Assembly: GCA_028274465.1 (NCBI GenBank)
Contig: CM051458.1
Location: forward strand, 82,914,085 to 82,978,084
Direction of reading: 5' to 3'
Source of the DNA: Plantago ovata
Taxonomy: Eukaryota; Streptophyta; Magnoliopsida; Lamiales; Plantaginaceae
DNA length: 64,000 bases
The notes below the pieces were generated by a model that was not told where the DNA came from, made no database searches, and saw only the letters and a program-made list of their open reading frames with translations. Made by a program: the position numbers and the translations under genes. Of this stretch, positions 25,140 through 38,200 are shown in pieces. How positions within the stretch are numbered: the stretch's first letter is position 1; every line of letters begins with the position of its first letter.

Positions 25140-28100
25140 ATGGTTAAGGAAGAAACTATCTCGGAGAATTCAGACTCGAAGAAACCTCCACCTTCCGCCG
25201 GTGATCCTGCCGCAAATCTACCTCGCACTTTCAAGTACTTATTAGGTCCGTTTGTTTCTTCAATCATCCTTCAATTCAATCCAATTGTTATTATTATTAT
25301 TTCACAACTGGTCTATTCAATTTAATTAATTCCCCATTTCTCTGATCGATCGAGTATTTTGTTTGTAGCTACGCAGTTTTTCTCAAGAGGAATTCCCTTC
25401 GTTTTCAATTCCTGGATAGTTAGACACCTCACTGAAGAAGACTATGCGGTAATTAATTAATTGAATTTGAATGTAGTACATTACTTCATAACACAGTAAT
25501 TAATGAGTAGCCTGCTGCTTGTTTTGCTTTTTGATGCATCTACATTGTTTATCAATTTGCAGCTCTATGCTGTGCACTTCCATCTATTCGTTACCTGCGT
25601 ATTGTTTCTTAGTCGAGAGGGCTTTCGCAGAGCCTGCATGAGGGAAGACATCAGATGGTATCTTCTTTCTTTTACTGTTATGTCTATGTTTTTTATTTGC
25701 TTCCTATTTCGTTGTGCATTGCATTTCTGAGTAACTTGATTTATTTCATCGGCTATCTACGCACATTTTATGTAATTAGTTGTGAGCTTCTGTTTATTAT
25801 TACTTCGTTTGATGTGTTCGTATGAATAAACTAAAGGGTAACTAGTCTTTGACTAGCATGACAGTAATACTTGAAAAAGATGTTATTATTATGTTTCTTT
25901 CTGATTGGTCGGATCCTTGTGCGCGTTGTAACTTTCAGGCAGTACTGTGCAACATAACACAATCTGCCACTTTGTTTATTGGAGTGTAAAATCTCAGAAA
26001 TCTTATTACACCTTGATTGTGCAGCGATGACGACTCTGCAACAACAGTAAAGGCAGCTAAGCTTTTGAAAGTGGCATGGATGACTATCCCTATAGGAATA
26101 ATTGTAACGATTGCTGCATGTGTGTTCGTATTCAGGTGGCAAAACTTAAGTTATTCTAGCCCATATGCTCAAGCCATATTGCTTAACGGTAAGCTATATA
26201 CATTTGTGCAAACTCTGAAATATACCTATGTGTTCGAAACCAGAAACTCCAGAACTTCATTCTGGGGTCAGCGGGGTTGTGCATAAGAAATAATTGTTTA
26301 AATTCATGTAATAAAATGTTGGAAAATTCCTTAATTTAGAATGGTGTGTTTTGAATTTTTTTTCACCAAATGTATCTTCTATTTCTTTCTCTTCCTTCAT
26401 TGTAGTATTTATTTTGAAGTTGTTCTCTTCATCTTCCTCCTCTTCTACGTCATCCTGCTGGTTAATATCCTTTATCCACTCTATGGGGTGTGGGTAGTTT
26501 TGATGACTGGCTGTTTGCTGCCTCTTCTTAAGGATTTCCTTTCCCTGTAATTAAATTCATTATGACGATGCAGTTGGGCAGTTTCCTTCTTTATTAGTTA
26601 GCCTTTGTGCGAAATCATATTTTGTAATAGTAGATCGATTAATGTTACATACATCATCATCATCATTTCCCCATGTACTAAAGGGGCTGTTTCCAATTGA
26701 CCCATAACCGAAAACAGGACTACCATCTTCCACTTCATGAAATGAAGCAAAGAGAGTTTTGAGAGCCATTTTGATTTAGTCCTTTATATCTCAAAGCCAA
26801 AAGAACAGTTGAATCTTTGGATCCATGAGAAATGGACCACATCAATTACTGTTACGTGTTTGTCATAAATCTTTTCCTTCAGTTAAGATGTAGTATATCA
26901 TATATAGTTCTATTTATCATGTTAGTTTTCTCCTTGTATGCAGGCTTTGCTTGTTTAATTGAGCTGTTGGCGGAACCTGTTTATATTTTGTCCCAGAACT
27001 TGCTGCTTCTCAGATTGCGACTTGTGGTTGAAACTTTGGCCACTCTGACACGCTGTGCAACAACATATATTCTCATCGTGAAACAACCTGGCCTGGTTGG
27101 TATACAATACGAGTTTTGATTTATTTTATTTGGAATGTCAAACTCACCCCGAACTCTTCTGCTGACCTTTGGTGGAGGAACACCCAAAATTTTGAGCAAC
27201 ATTATTTCAAGATTATTTAAGTTGTGAGCTTTAGGTAACAGGGGCCAAATATTACTTGAGAATTTCTATTTGGGATTATAATTCACCTAATAGTGTATGG
27301 TATTTGATATCCCAAATAGCTAACAATGTTGAAACTGAAATATAGTACTGGGGTTAAGATTTCGAAAAAGTATCTCAAATTCCATTTTCAATTGTTTCTG
27401 TATAATTCATACAGTTGGAGGTTAAATTGGGTGAACCTTTATGTAGTCGAGGTGGATTCCTCTTTCTCCTTCAAAACTTGTGTTTCTTGGTCAACTTTTC
27501 CTCTACCTTATTGCTTCAGATATTCACATGCTATATTTTCCAACTGCAGGAGAAATCCATTATATTTTCCCTTTCACAAGCTGCCTATGGTGCTTCTATA
27601 TTTATAGGCTATTGGGGCTACTTCCTTTTATTCCGTGTATATAGAACTTCTGTTCTATTTCCTTTCAGGTACCCTCCTTCCTTGCTGGCTCATGTTATAT
27701 CTATTATGAAAATGATGAATTCTATTACTTTCTTGTACTTTGGTATATGTAACTTCTGCTTTTTTACCTTTCAGTAGTCTATCTTGATTTCACACTACTT
27801 GCCACCTTTTAATCAAATTTTTATAACCTACCAATCTAAAAACTAAAAAAATTGTTCCAGTTTAATGTTGATGTAAAAATCCAGATGAGCTTGTGGTCGG
27901 AAATTATTGCTCAACCAGTTGTCAAAATAATACGATATACTTTTATTTTTTACAAAGATATTGATAATCTCATTGATGTGTGCTTTCTGTTAGTATACCT
28001 TTGTTCATACATCCATAAAATGTACGCTATGATTTTGTTTCTTAGAGAAATGTTGCCGTCCTTGCCAATATCGAACTTGCTCGTACATCCATATAGTCTA

Positions 28101-31100
28101 AGAAAGATACATTTGTTATGAAAAGCACTTTTCATTCCAAAGTTCTTTTTAAGTTATTGATAATGTGGAAAACGGAAATCTTAAATTTTGAAGCATTTTA
28201 TATTCCTTTCTTGTGTGTGGTTTCTTTCAATGTTGCAGAATCTTATTTTTTGAACTTCAAATTTGTGTCACTTCCTACCAAAACTACTCAGTACTTTAAG
28301 TTGTCACTCTAAAGTCTTAAGAATTAATGTTGTTGCAGGATAGGGAGTATGATGACCTATGACTGGCCGCTGGCTAACTTGTGTATGGTTTTTACTTTTC
28401 AATCCTTCCGGAAATTGATTCTTCAGGAGGGTGAAAAGTTGGTTCTTGTATGGTGGGATACACCTTATAATGTAGCAGTCTATGGACTTGTCGATAAACT
28501 TGGTATGTGGCTGTCCATAAACTCTTCTTCGATAAGATGGAATGTTTTGCCAGTTAGTTGTAATACTTTACTTGGAAAAAATTGCATTTTCAGCTTTTAT
28601 TTGATTCACTTTAATTGAATATTAAAAACATTATGTTGATGTTTCAGGGAGCTTAGTTGTGAGACTGATCTTTCTGCCGTTTGAAGAAAGTTCATATGCC
28701 ACATTTGCCAGGTCGGCATCAGGTTTACTTCTCTTCTTTTTCAACCTATCATACTTGTATTTCTTTTCAATCCTATCCTTTATGGCTTGGCTTAGACGTC
28801 AATTTATTTTGTATTTCGTGATGAGCGGTCATTAATATTTTATCTAGGCACTAATCTCAGTGGTTGAATATGGAAGGTGGGGATTGCTTCTGATTCCTGA
28901 CGCATCCCTGAATCCTTGTTGTGCAATTCTGTCCTGCATTTCACTCTTTTCACTCTGCCACAAAATATTTAAACTTCATAAGAAACTTTGGTGTATCTAC
29001 TGAGATTCAAGTAGAATCCTTTCAGCATCAGAAATAAGCCATTGTTTTATTGAGATACAGATGAACATAGCATGCACATAGTGCATTCAGGAAGGAGTTA
29101 GCAGAGCTGGGGCTGGGGCTAATGTTGGTGACCAAATCACCATGCTAAAACCTACTCTGTCATTAGTTGGTCCTATAATAAATTTAACAAAATTGCCAAA
29201 TTTCATCATTATGTCTCATCTAATACAAAATTCTGTTATATATTATGTAGCTTAATTGTAAAATATAAGTAGGACTCGCATCTCTTACAAAATAGTCTCA
29301 TTGCTTTAATATGCTCGCAGGAGATGATAGAGAGAAACAGAAGAATCTTGGAAGGAGTCTCACCCATGCTATGAAGCTTGTTTTGCTAATAGGTATTTGC
29401 TTTATCACAGGTTTTCTTGGATAATTTCTTTCACTGTTCCTTTTGTGGTACAATTGACATTGCTTCGGGGAAATCTAGTCTTAATGTGTGTAGCATGTCA
29501 TGCTGGAAACTTAGTTTAATTTGATAAGGCTGGTGAGTAACCGAGATTATAATTTACAACACGAAATGAGGTCCAGTATAATTGAATTTTAGCTGCTGTT
29601 TTGTAATATCATGCCTCTTAGTGGTTTGAAAGCTTTTAAAGTCACCTCTCGATGATATGATCCAACCCTGACACCCAAATCAGACTAATTACCCAATGAA
29701 ATTTCATGTACCTTTATGAATCATCTCAAGTGAAACCTCAATTGCAATATTAGTTTTGGGATAATCAGTACTTGTGCCTCAATAGTCCACTCAACATCTG
29801 CAAACTATGTTACCTTGACCAGTTTATGAATCCGGTTGTTGAACTCGGTTATTTTATGATTATTTCTTTCCACTTCTTTCTTCTTCTTTTTTTTTTTTTT
29901 TTTTTGGGGGTGGGGGGGGGGGGGGGGGGGTTTGCCTAAAATGAAGTGTCCTATTGCCATACCCATGTCAGGGTGTCGAGCGTCTGACACGGTTATGCAA
30001 GGGAAATTGAAAAGTCCGAGTAACATAGGCTGCAAATGCAATTCAAGAGATTGAGTGCTACTGTTAAAATCCTTGATCTCTTAAACTTAACAAATATTTT
30101 ATCATTTTAGATCTGACAATGGCTCCCAAGTCAATCACTTTTGTATAGAAGTAAATAACTTGTCTTTCAACAAGTGAACTACGGAGCTAGTTTGTTGTGC
30201 AGATTATGTTTTGTTTTATATCTTTGGAGAATTAAGACAAATCATTCAGTATGATGTTTGATTATGTTCATCATTAAATTAAAGTATTGCATATTACACA
30301 TGAATAGTGTGTTTTCTTCAATGTCTAAGAATTGCTTTCTTTTTTATCAGGTCTTGTTGTTTTTGCATTTGGTCCAAGCTACTCTTACTCCCTTGTCAGA
30401 ATATTATATGGTCGCAAATGGAGTGATGGAGAAGCTTCAACGGCACTCAAATATTATTGTCTTTATGTGGTGGTTTTGGCCATGAATGGTAAACGACTAA
30501 GTGTATTATTGTAGTTATGACACATAGGTTTGTTCTTATGTAGATTATTATTTGTGATGATTCTCATTGTTAATTTGATTATGATGCTTCTTTCACATGG
30601 TAAAAACTCGTTGAATTGATGATTCTGAAGCAATTGAATCAAAATCTTGCACCATGTGAATATTTAATTTCATTTTGTATAGTAAATTATTTATTTTCTT
30701 ATTTTCTCAGGGACATCTGAAGCATTCTTGCATGCAGTTGCAAACGAGAAAGAGCTTAAACGATCCAATGATTCATTGCTTATCTTCTCGGTGATTTATG
30801 TAATCTTGAATGTCGTCCTTATACAAACAGCAGGCGCAGTTGGATTGATATTAGCAAATTCTTTGAGTATCCTTTTTTTAATTTGCTATTGCGCGGCTCA
30901 AGTTCCTCTTTTCTTATTACTAGTTTATTATCTACTGCCTTTGATGAAAATTGTGATTTATGCTGGATTGTTAGTTGCATTTACGACACTATTCTGCAAA
31001 ATCATGTGTTTGTGCAGATCTGTATCTACTTTTTTGATCCTTTAAGAATGGTATTTTATGACAATTATGTGCTTCAACTTCTTGAGTTAAATGGAGCATC

Positions 31101-32179
31101 TTTTGAGCTAGAAAGATATAATATCTTGGATTTTGAAGACTTCAAAACTAATCTGTAATGAAATCTGAGCTGGGGATATGTTCAAAATTTTAATAGTGGC
31201 TTGCATTTTTGTAGAAAATGGAACAGGCATTTGTATCTGCATCTCATTGATTCCTAAAGATGGCTATTTATTTGGTCTTTATACATTCTCTTTTTACTTC
31301 ATCTTTAACTTGCTCAAATCAACTATCGTGTCAGCTGCCAGCCTTAAAAGTTTATCTCAATGTTTGTTTTGTGTAAAGTCCATTTTGTGATGTGATTCAT
31401 TTAAATGTGAAATCGTTGATGAGACATTTGCGAATGATAGGAATCATGTATTAGTGTGTTTAGAGTTTTACTGTCCATGATATGAGCCTCACGTATAGCT
31501 AGATGAAGAATCGCTCAAAGTTATGCTTGTTTATATGCTTGATGCCTCCAAGCTTATTTCTATCCTGCTTGAGATGATGGTAGTAGTAATATACTTTGTT
31601 TGCCTCCTTGACTGCAATCAAGACATGCTTTTCCGGATTATTTACTCAGCAGTCTTTATCAGAAAATACTTTAAGGTACAGTTTTTATGTCTGTTTAATA
31701 TAATCTTTCTTGCTTTTGCTGTTCCAATTTGATGGTGAGTCATTAAGCTTGATGGATTGACTATCCTTGTTCAGGGGTCTTCTGCCTTTTCCTTTCGTGG
31801 CTGCTTGCCCAGGGGCTATGAACTGTTACTAGTTTCAGGGGTGGCTACCTTCATCCTTGAGAGAGTATACCTGAACCGTGATAATTTCTGGGCTACCTTT
31901 TTTGGTCACTTCTCCTTTGGTGTTGTTTGTTTCAGTGTTGCAGCTTTCGTGATGTAAGTATTTTTATTATAACTATTTTATTACAAAATAATTGCTCCTG
32001 ATCCTGAAGCTGCTTCCTTTTGTTTATTGACGTAGCATCTCATGGCCTTGTCATTTCAAACCATAAATTCTTCTTTAATGTATTTGCATAGTGAATATAT
32101 GTTCTATTTTTTCACCAGCTACCAGAGGGAGAAGCCTTTCTTTAGGAAGCTCATACGGGGCCGGGAGCATACTGATTAG
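25140..32179 (+). CDS. RFT1: RFT1-like ER membrane protein (dolichol-linked oligosaccharide translocation)
   Basis: Fourteen exons, all GT-AG and in phase: 25140-25245, 25369-25448, 25563-25657, 26025-26188, 26944-27095, 27550-27668, 28339-28502, 28648-28722, 29321-29392, 30351-30488, 30711-30866, 31623-31675, 31775-31953, 32119-32179. They give 537 residues, close to human RFT1 (about 540). Conserved blocks include TQFFSRGIPFVFNSWIVRHL, LFLSREGFRRACMR, FACLIELLAEPVYILSQN, FTFQSFRKLILQEGEKLVLV, FGPSYSYSLVRILYG, GTSEAFLHAVANEKEL, and a short basic C-terminus. Many hydrophobic segments fit a polytopic MOP-superfamily protein. RFT1 is linked to moving Man5GlcNAc2-PP-dolichol across the ER membrane for N-glycosylation, although its direct flippase role is debated. 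The gene looks intact. Large introns (up to about 960 bp) carry repeats and a G/T homopolymer block. Confidence 0.93.
26560..26769 (-). other. Unexplained antisense open frame in RFT1 intron 4
   Basis: A 69-codon frame starts with ATG at 26769 (MALKTLFASFHEVEDG...) and has a protein-like composition (SPVFGYGSIGNSPFSTWGNDDDD) rather than the Lys/Asn/Ile/Phe bias of random AT-rich frames nearby. It lies wholly within an RFT1 intron on the opposite strand. It may be a piece of a captured gene or transposon exon. I do not recognise the family, and no splice partner was found. Confidence 0.25.
29887..29930. repeat. T19-G5-T-G19 homopolymer block in RFT1 intron 9
   Basis: Nineteen T followed by G-runs of 5 and 19 separated by one T. 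Such purine/pyrimidine homopolymers are common sites of length error, so the exact length is unreliable. Confidence 0.85.
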
Positions 32180-33057
32180 GCTGTCAATCCTCGACTCTTT
32201 GAAGGTTAGATGTCCATCTATTATTATCTTTTACTTCTCCTGTCTCGCTGATAATGTGTCATTTTGTCATTTAGATGTCCCATTAGAAATGTGTCACTTC
32301 AAAACGTTCCATTTTTTTAAATATAAAAACCTTCATAAAGCAAACGTATTTACAACTTTGCAAACACCTTTTTTTTCTTCTTTTCTTTAGGTGGTGTAGT
32401 CAGCATCTTGGACCTGCAGTTCCTAACATCTAACATCATTCCTGAGTCAGACTCATCATCCGGCAGTCTGTCCTGCGGAAAATGTAGGAGCTAGTACGGA
32501 GGATGAACAAAGCACCTAAATAGAATTCTGCAAAATCTTGTGGAAGCTTCACTTTTTTGGCCTAATAGACTTGGTCCGGATGAAAATTCCTTGTCCGGAT
32601 ATATACATCTCACTCATGTAGCTGTAGCATGACTGTCGGCTTCTTTTGTAAACGATTTAGTCCTGAATTGATTAAAACATGCAAAAACAAGAAAACCATT
32701 GCTGTTATAGATTTAACTGCCGAATCTATTCGTTGATTGTAAGATGTGAACAAGAATAGGGTACTCTAGAAGTGTCCTGTAAGACCCCTTTTCTTTTTTA
32801 TATATATGACCTGCTGTATCTAACATGACATTTCTTTAATCCTTAATTAAGAGAAATGGAAGTATTTGCTTCTCTCTTTATATGTATTTTGGAAAAGTTA
32901 ATTCGATTCTTTGATTGTATTATGAGCAAGAATGATTCTTGGCTCATGTAGATTGTGAATCAACGGGGCATCACATTATCATTATAAATTACACGATTCA
33001 ATCCAAAAAATCATGACATAGTTCCTAAACCAGCCCGTAATCCAAACCTGGGCAACC

Positions 33058-34499
33058 ATGTCACAAACAGTAGATACAGTTCTACGTGTTATTCTGGAAA
33101 CGGCAAAAAGTTATCTAGCAAGTGATCATAAGATATATCTAGCAGCCTTAACATCTCTGTTTGCTGCTGTCCTGTACTATCTTATTCCGATGATCTTCCC
33201 CTCAAAGAGGAAAACCAAGAGACAGCTTTCGAGAAAAGCAGAGGTGGAGCACCCTGTCAAGGCGGTAGGGTTGGCAGCCTGGGACGAGTCGGGCGTGCTC
33301 TCTCCGTTCAAGTTCTCAAGGCGCGCCACAGGCGAGCACGACGTGCAGTTCAAAGTGTTATATTGTGGCATATGCCATTCAGATCTTCACTTCATAAAAA
33401 ATGACTTGCGCTTCACTACTTACCCCGTAGTTCCTGGGCATGAAGTCGTTGGCATGGTGACTGAGGTCGGATCGAAGGTTAGAAAGGTTAGAGTTGGAGA
33501 CAAAGTCGGCGTTGGTTGCATGGTTGGGTCGTGCAGAGAATGCGTTCAGTGTGTCAATGATGTCGAGAATTATTGCGCTAAAGTGGTAAGCACCATCACC
33601 ATTGTCTTTTGTTCTGTTTTTTCATTTTACGTGTGAGATCAAAGTTTGGAAAAGTTTCGAAATTCATGTTGATTTCATCACAATGAGCTGATGAACTAAG
33701 ACGTACTAGTATTTTCCGATTAGTCCCGCTGAAATTTAAACCATGGTGAGTGTACCATAACATTTTAATACTCTTGATAGGTGTTCACTTACAACAGCGT
33801 TGACACTGATGGAACGATCACTTATGGAGGATACTCCAACATCATGGTTGCGAACGAGCATTTCATCATTCGTTGGCCAGAGAAATTACCTCTTGACATC
33901 GGTGCCCCTTGCTCTGCGCGGGTGTAACAACTTATAGTGCAATGAGATATTATGGGCTAGACGAGCCAGGTCTCCACATTGGTGTGGTTGGCTTAGGAGG
34001 TTTGGGTCATGTTGCAGTTAAATTTGCAAAGGCTTTAGGCATGAAAGTTACAGTGATCAGCACCTCAGCTAGCAAAAAAGCAGAAGCCATCCAAAAGTTT
34101 GGTGCGGACTCATTCATAGTGAGCCGTGTGCCAAAGGAGATGGAAGCTGCAGCTGGCAGTCTAGACGGGATACTTGACACTGTATCTGCAGCTCATCCCA
34201 TCCAGCCACTCATAAGCCTGTTGAAGCCACACGGGAAACTTGTGATGGTTGGAGTGACTGAGAAGTCACTTGAGCTACCAGTTTTCCCAATGACAGCAGC
34301 TCGGAAGATGGTAGGAGGGAGCTTGATTGGAGGGTTAAAGGAGACACAAGAGATGTTAGATTTCGCAGCACAGCACAATGTGTTGCCTGAGGTGGAGATC
34401 GTTTCCATGGATTATGTGAATAAGGCTATGGAACGCCTGGCGAAAGGCGATGTGAAGTACCGATTTGTGATTGATGTTGCAAGAACCTTGCAAGCCTAG
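33058..34499 (+). pseudogene. CAD / 8-hydroxygeraniol dehydrogenase-like alcohol dehydrogenase, one-base frameshift
   Basis: Two exons, 33058-33585 and 33781-34499. The protein is a zinc-dependent medium-chain dehydrogenase of the cinnamyl-alcohol-dehydrogenase family. It has catalytic-zinc ligands in CGICHSDLH and GHEVVG, the structural-zinc cysteines GSCRECVQC...ENYC, and the NADP-binding [17 protein letters not shown]. Relatives reduce cinnamaldehydes or oxidise 8-hydroxygeraniol, and substrate cannot be set here. Two oddities: a roughly 65-residue N-terminal extension with a hydrophobic helix ([20 protein letters not shown], about residues 29-48) before the usual EVEHPVKA start; and a one-base deletion at about 33906-33911, where DIGAP should run into [10 protein letters not shown], so the frame is lost. 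The rest of exon 2 is open. It is a recent pseudogene or a sequence error. Confidence 0.85.
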
Positions 34500-34948
34500 T
34501 TGAGCTTGACCAAGATTGTCCGTTACTGTTTGTTTTGCATGTAACTGTATAATGTAACCATATCTTTATATTTTCCTGAAAAGTTCTTGTGAATTCTGAT
34601 CATCTGTGGTTGTTTGTATAGGAATAAAGCATGTACGTAATGATATCATTGAGTACTTATGATTTATTACGACGGTTTGTAATGGAACAGTACGAGAGTA
34701 TTATATACAGTACTTGCAAAACTGTGTTGATTCAGGCTTCGATACTTTGTGTCCGTCTCAGGCTTTGATACCATAACAGAACTCCATCTCATCTATAGGA
34801 CTATAAGAGCTCGAACTCGTAGAGATGTTTGAAATTGTTTCATTTATAAATTATAAGTATTCTCTAACAAGTAACAACTGAAGCAATGTAATTGGCGCTG
34901 TTAGTTGTGCTTGACAGTTCTGTAATGAGTTTTGCTCCTTTTAATGAA
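34500..34948. other. Dehydrogenase 3' flank
   Basis: Non-coding. It holds one copy of a dispersed repeat (34690-34895) and, just before the Mutator-like element, a tail-like piece (gttttgctcc...tttaatgaa) that continues beyond the element at 44419. Confidence 0.6.
34690..34895 (+). repeat. Dispersed repeat, copy 1
   Basis: Shares ordered blocks with 45225-45385 in the same orientation: gtctcaggctttgatacca / gtctcaggctccaatacca, ataac(a)gaactccatctca / acataactccatctca, aactcgtag, attataagtattctctaac, and aactgaagcaat. It is a moderately diverged copy of one repeat, family unknown, probably a MITE or retroposon fragment. The second copy starts with a Stowaway-like end. Confidence 0.6.
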
Positions 34949-35060
34949 GGGAAAAATACATAAATAAATCAATAAGACACATTAATTACAAAAAAAGCCA
35001 TCTTAAGAAACCAATTACACATTTCTCACTCCCACTAACAGGCGTGTATGAGTGGACAAA
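34949..35060 (+). repeat. MULE left terminal inverted repeat
   Basis: The outer 22 bp match the right end at about 15 of 22 positions by hand, and similarity is patchy over the next 90 bp. The inner limit is approximate. It likely includes the promoter of the protease gene, whose first ATG candidate is at 35233. Confidence 0.7.
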
Positions 35061-35232
35061 ACTGCCCCTCATTTCTCGCCTCCGCCATTATCACAACTGC
35101 AAATTCATTTCTCTCTGCTAGTTTCTCTCTCCAACAACAACAACACAGACGAAACGACAGACACGGAATTCTCAACCAAATCCGACGAAATTCAACTCGA
35201 AAGGTACTAAAATCAACAACCCAACTACGAAA

Positions 35233-38200
35233 ATGGCAGAATCGAACAACCAATTGGCAACAACAAGCGGTAGAAATGACAAAGGTACGAAACCCTAGTT
35301 TCTGAGTGATTTTTTTCACGATTTTGTCACTTCCAAACGCCGATCAACATGAATGTTGGCTAGTTTCAGTGGGTAAACATAGTTTCAGTTGGTTGTTGCT
35401 AGTTTCAGTTGTTTTCTGCTAGTTTCTGTTGTTTTCTGCTAGTTTCAGTGCATGAGAAGATGGTTGTTGCTAGTTTCAGTTGTTTTCTGCTAGTTTCTGT
35501 TGGATTTCTGCTAGTTTCAGTGCATGAGAAGATGGTTGTTGCTAGTTTCAGTTGTTTTCTGCTAGTTTCTGTTGGATTTCTCCTAGTTTCAGTGCATAGG
35601 AAGATGGTTGTTGCTAGTTTCAGTTGTTTTCTGCTAGTTTCTGTTGGATTTCTGCTAGTTTCAGTGCATGAGAAGATGGTTGTTGCTAGTTTCAGTTGTT
35701 TTCTGCTAGTTTCAGTGCATGAGAAGATGGTTGCTGCTAGTTAGAGTTGATTTCTGCTAGTTTATGCTAGTTTCAATTGTTTGTTACTTTGATTTCGGCT
35801 AGTTTCGGTATTTGTCCTTTGATTTCGACTAGTTTCGGTGCGTGCTCATTTGATATCTGCTAGTTTCATTGCATTATCTTAAGTTCTTCTGCTTGGTTTC
35901 AGGTGCAGGGCCATCAGTGCCAACTATATTCAATCGAGGGGATCTGCGATTGACAGCTCAATTTCTCGCACAACTGCCCCTAAAACAGAATGAAGAGCAA
36001 CTAATGAGAACCCCATTCAGGGTGCTGTTGAAGAAGTTCATTGACAAAAAGGTCCAGACGAACTACTTCTTCAAGAACTATGATGCCCTGAGGCGGGTGA
36101 TTCCCAGTTATGACAAGAACACAAGCACACTGCTTATTGGTACGAGAAGAGTGAGATTAACAGAGGAAAAAGTGAGGCTCTTCTTCGGTCCAATAGATGG
36201 GACAGTGAAAATAAAAATGCAGCGGGGCATGCTAGTTGAGAACACCGAGTTCGTCAACAGAAACTACCCCGAAAAGAATTCAAGGAGTAACTTCAAACTG
36301 ACAAAAGCAACGATAGAGGCAAGGTTGAACAATCAAGTGAGACAGAGGCAACGGATGAACAAGGGTGATTTCGCAATAAACGTGGTCTTGTACCTCCTCT
36401 GTGAAGGACTCATGGTAAACAAGGGCAATAACTTGCCTTGGAAGTACATCGACTACGCCAGTGACTTGACCGAGAGGAAGTACAACTGGTCACAAAGGAT
36501 ACTCGAGCACTTCAACGATTCTCTCGATCCTCAAAGCACAACACACGCCGGATGTCTGCAAATGCTGATGGTAAGTGTATTTATGCTAATTTCACTAGTT
36601 TCAGGGCATTATCTGATACAAAAACATCCTAGTTTCGGTCCATTTTTTTAATAAAATGTCTTGCTTCGTTTGATACAGTACCTCATATGCGAAAACACCC
36701 ATCTCGTAGAGGAAGCAGCAGAAAATGCTTTCCCAAGATGCCTGAAATGGGATCTCAGGCATTTGTACAGTGCAATCGTAGGGAAAACTATGGATGAAAT
36801 TGAGGACAATCTGATATGTGTTCTAGTTTCAGGAAAACGTATTGTATGTTTGGATTTGGATTCGAAATTAAATATCAAGATGTTAGTTTCAGCCTCTTTT
36901 TTGCTCTTCGTTTCAGTTAAAAGATGAGGAACCAATGACAGAAATGGAAAGACAATTGCTCGGAATTGAAGGAGCACAGGCTGAGCAACAACAGGTCCAT
37001 CAACAAGAAGAAACACAGGCTGAGCAAGAGAGCAGGCAAGAAGAGCCAGCTGGAACTAGTGGTATCGACAGACTAACGACTGTGGCTGAGCAAGAGATCA
37101 GCAAGCAGCAAGAAGAGCCGCCAATGAATGCACAACCAATAAATTTGACTCCTGGACCATCGTTTGCATTAGGCGATTTCTTCGACAGCACTACTTCTGT
37201 GATAGCCAGCATGAGGGAAGAAGGTAATCTCGATCCGCAAGACAGCCAGGATCAACAAGAGGGGCAGAATGATGGTATGTGGGACTTATAATGCTAGTTT
37301 ATGTTGGTTTCAGTATATTATATGCAATAAAATGCTAGTTTCAATCCATTATATGCTAGTTTCAGTACATTATGTGAGTTATAATGCTAGTTTCAAGTCA
37401 GTGTATGCTAGTTTCATGACACTTTATGCTAGTTTCAGGATATTGTACGGTGTAAAATGCTAGTTTCAATCCATTATATGCTAGTTTCAGTACATTATGT
37501 GAGTTATAATGCTAGTTTCATGCCAATATATGCTAGTTTCAGGAGTTTACAGTGTATAAAATGCTAGTTTCAGGACATTGTGTGATATGAAAAGCTAGTT
37601 TCATGACACTTTATGCTAGTTTCATGAAACTTTATGCTAGTTTCAGGATATTGTACGGTGTAAAATGCTAGTTTCAATCCATTATATGCTAGTTTCAGTA
37701 CATTATGTGAGTTATAATGCTAGTTTCATGCCAATATATGCTAGTTTCAGGAGTTTACAGTGTATAAAATGCTAGTTTCAGGACATTGTGTGATATGAAA
37801 AGCTAGTTTCATGACACTTTATGCTAGTTTCAGGATATTGTACGGTGTAAAATGCTAGTTTTAGAATGTATGATATGAAAAAAGCTAATTTCATGCTAAT
37901 CTCTGCTAGTTTCAGACACTTCGGGAGAGGAGGAGGATGATGAGGAGGAGGATGACGAGGAGGGGGATGACGAGGAGGAAGATGACGAGGAGGAGGAGGA
38001 CTACAAAGGAAAGTATGTGGAGCAAATAAGACAAACAGAAAAAATGATGAGTATGTATACTACGATGAAAGCATCGTTTGAACAAGCAAACAGAGAAAGA
38101 GCAACGGTGCAAGCCGAGCTAAATTCATCCAACAGTGACAGGGAGAGATTGTTGACCCTAGTGTCGAGAACCGATGCTGAAAACAAGAAGCTGAAAGCTA

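Noticed and set aside
35409..35744. 111-codon open frame with FLLVSV/HEKMVVAS repeats
   Set aside because: It is a by-product of the 72-bp minisatellite, whose unit is a multiple of three; it lies in an intron with no start context or homology.
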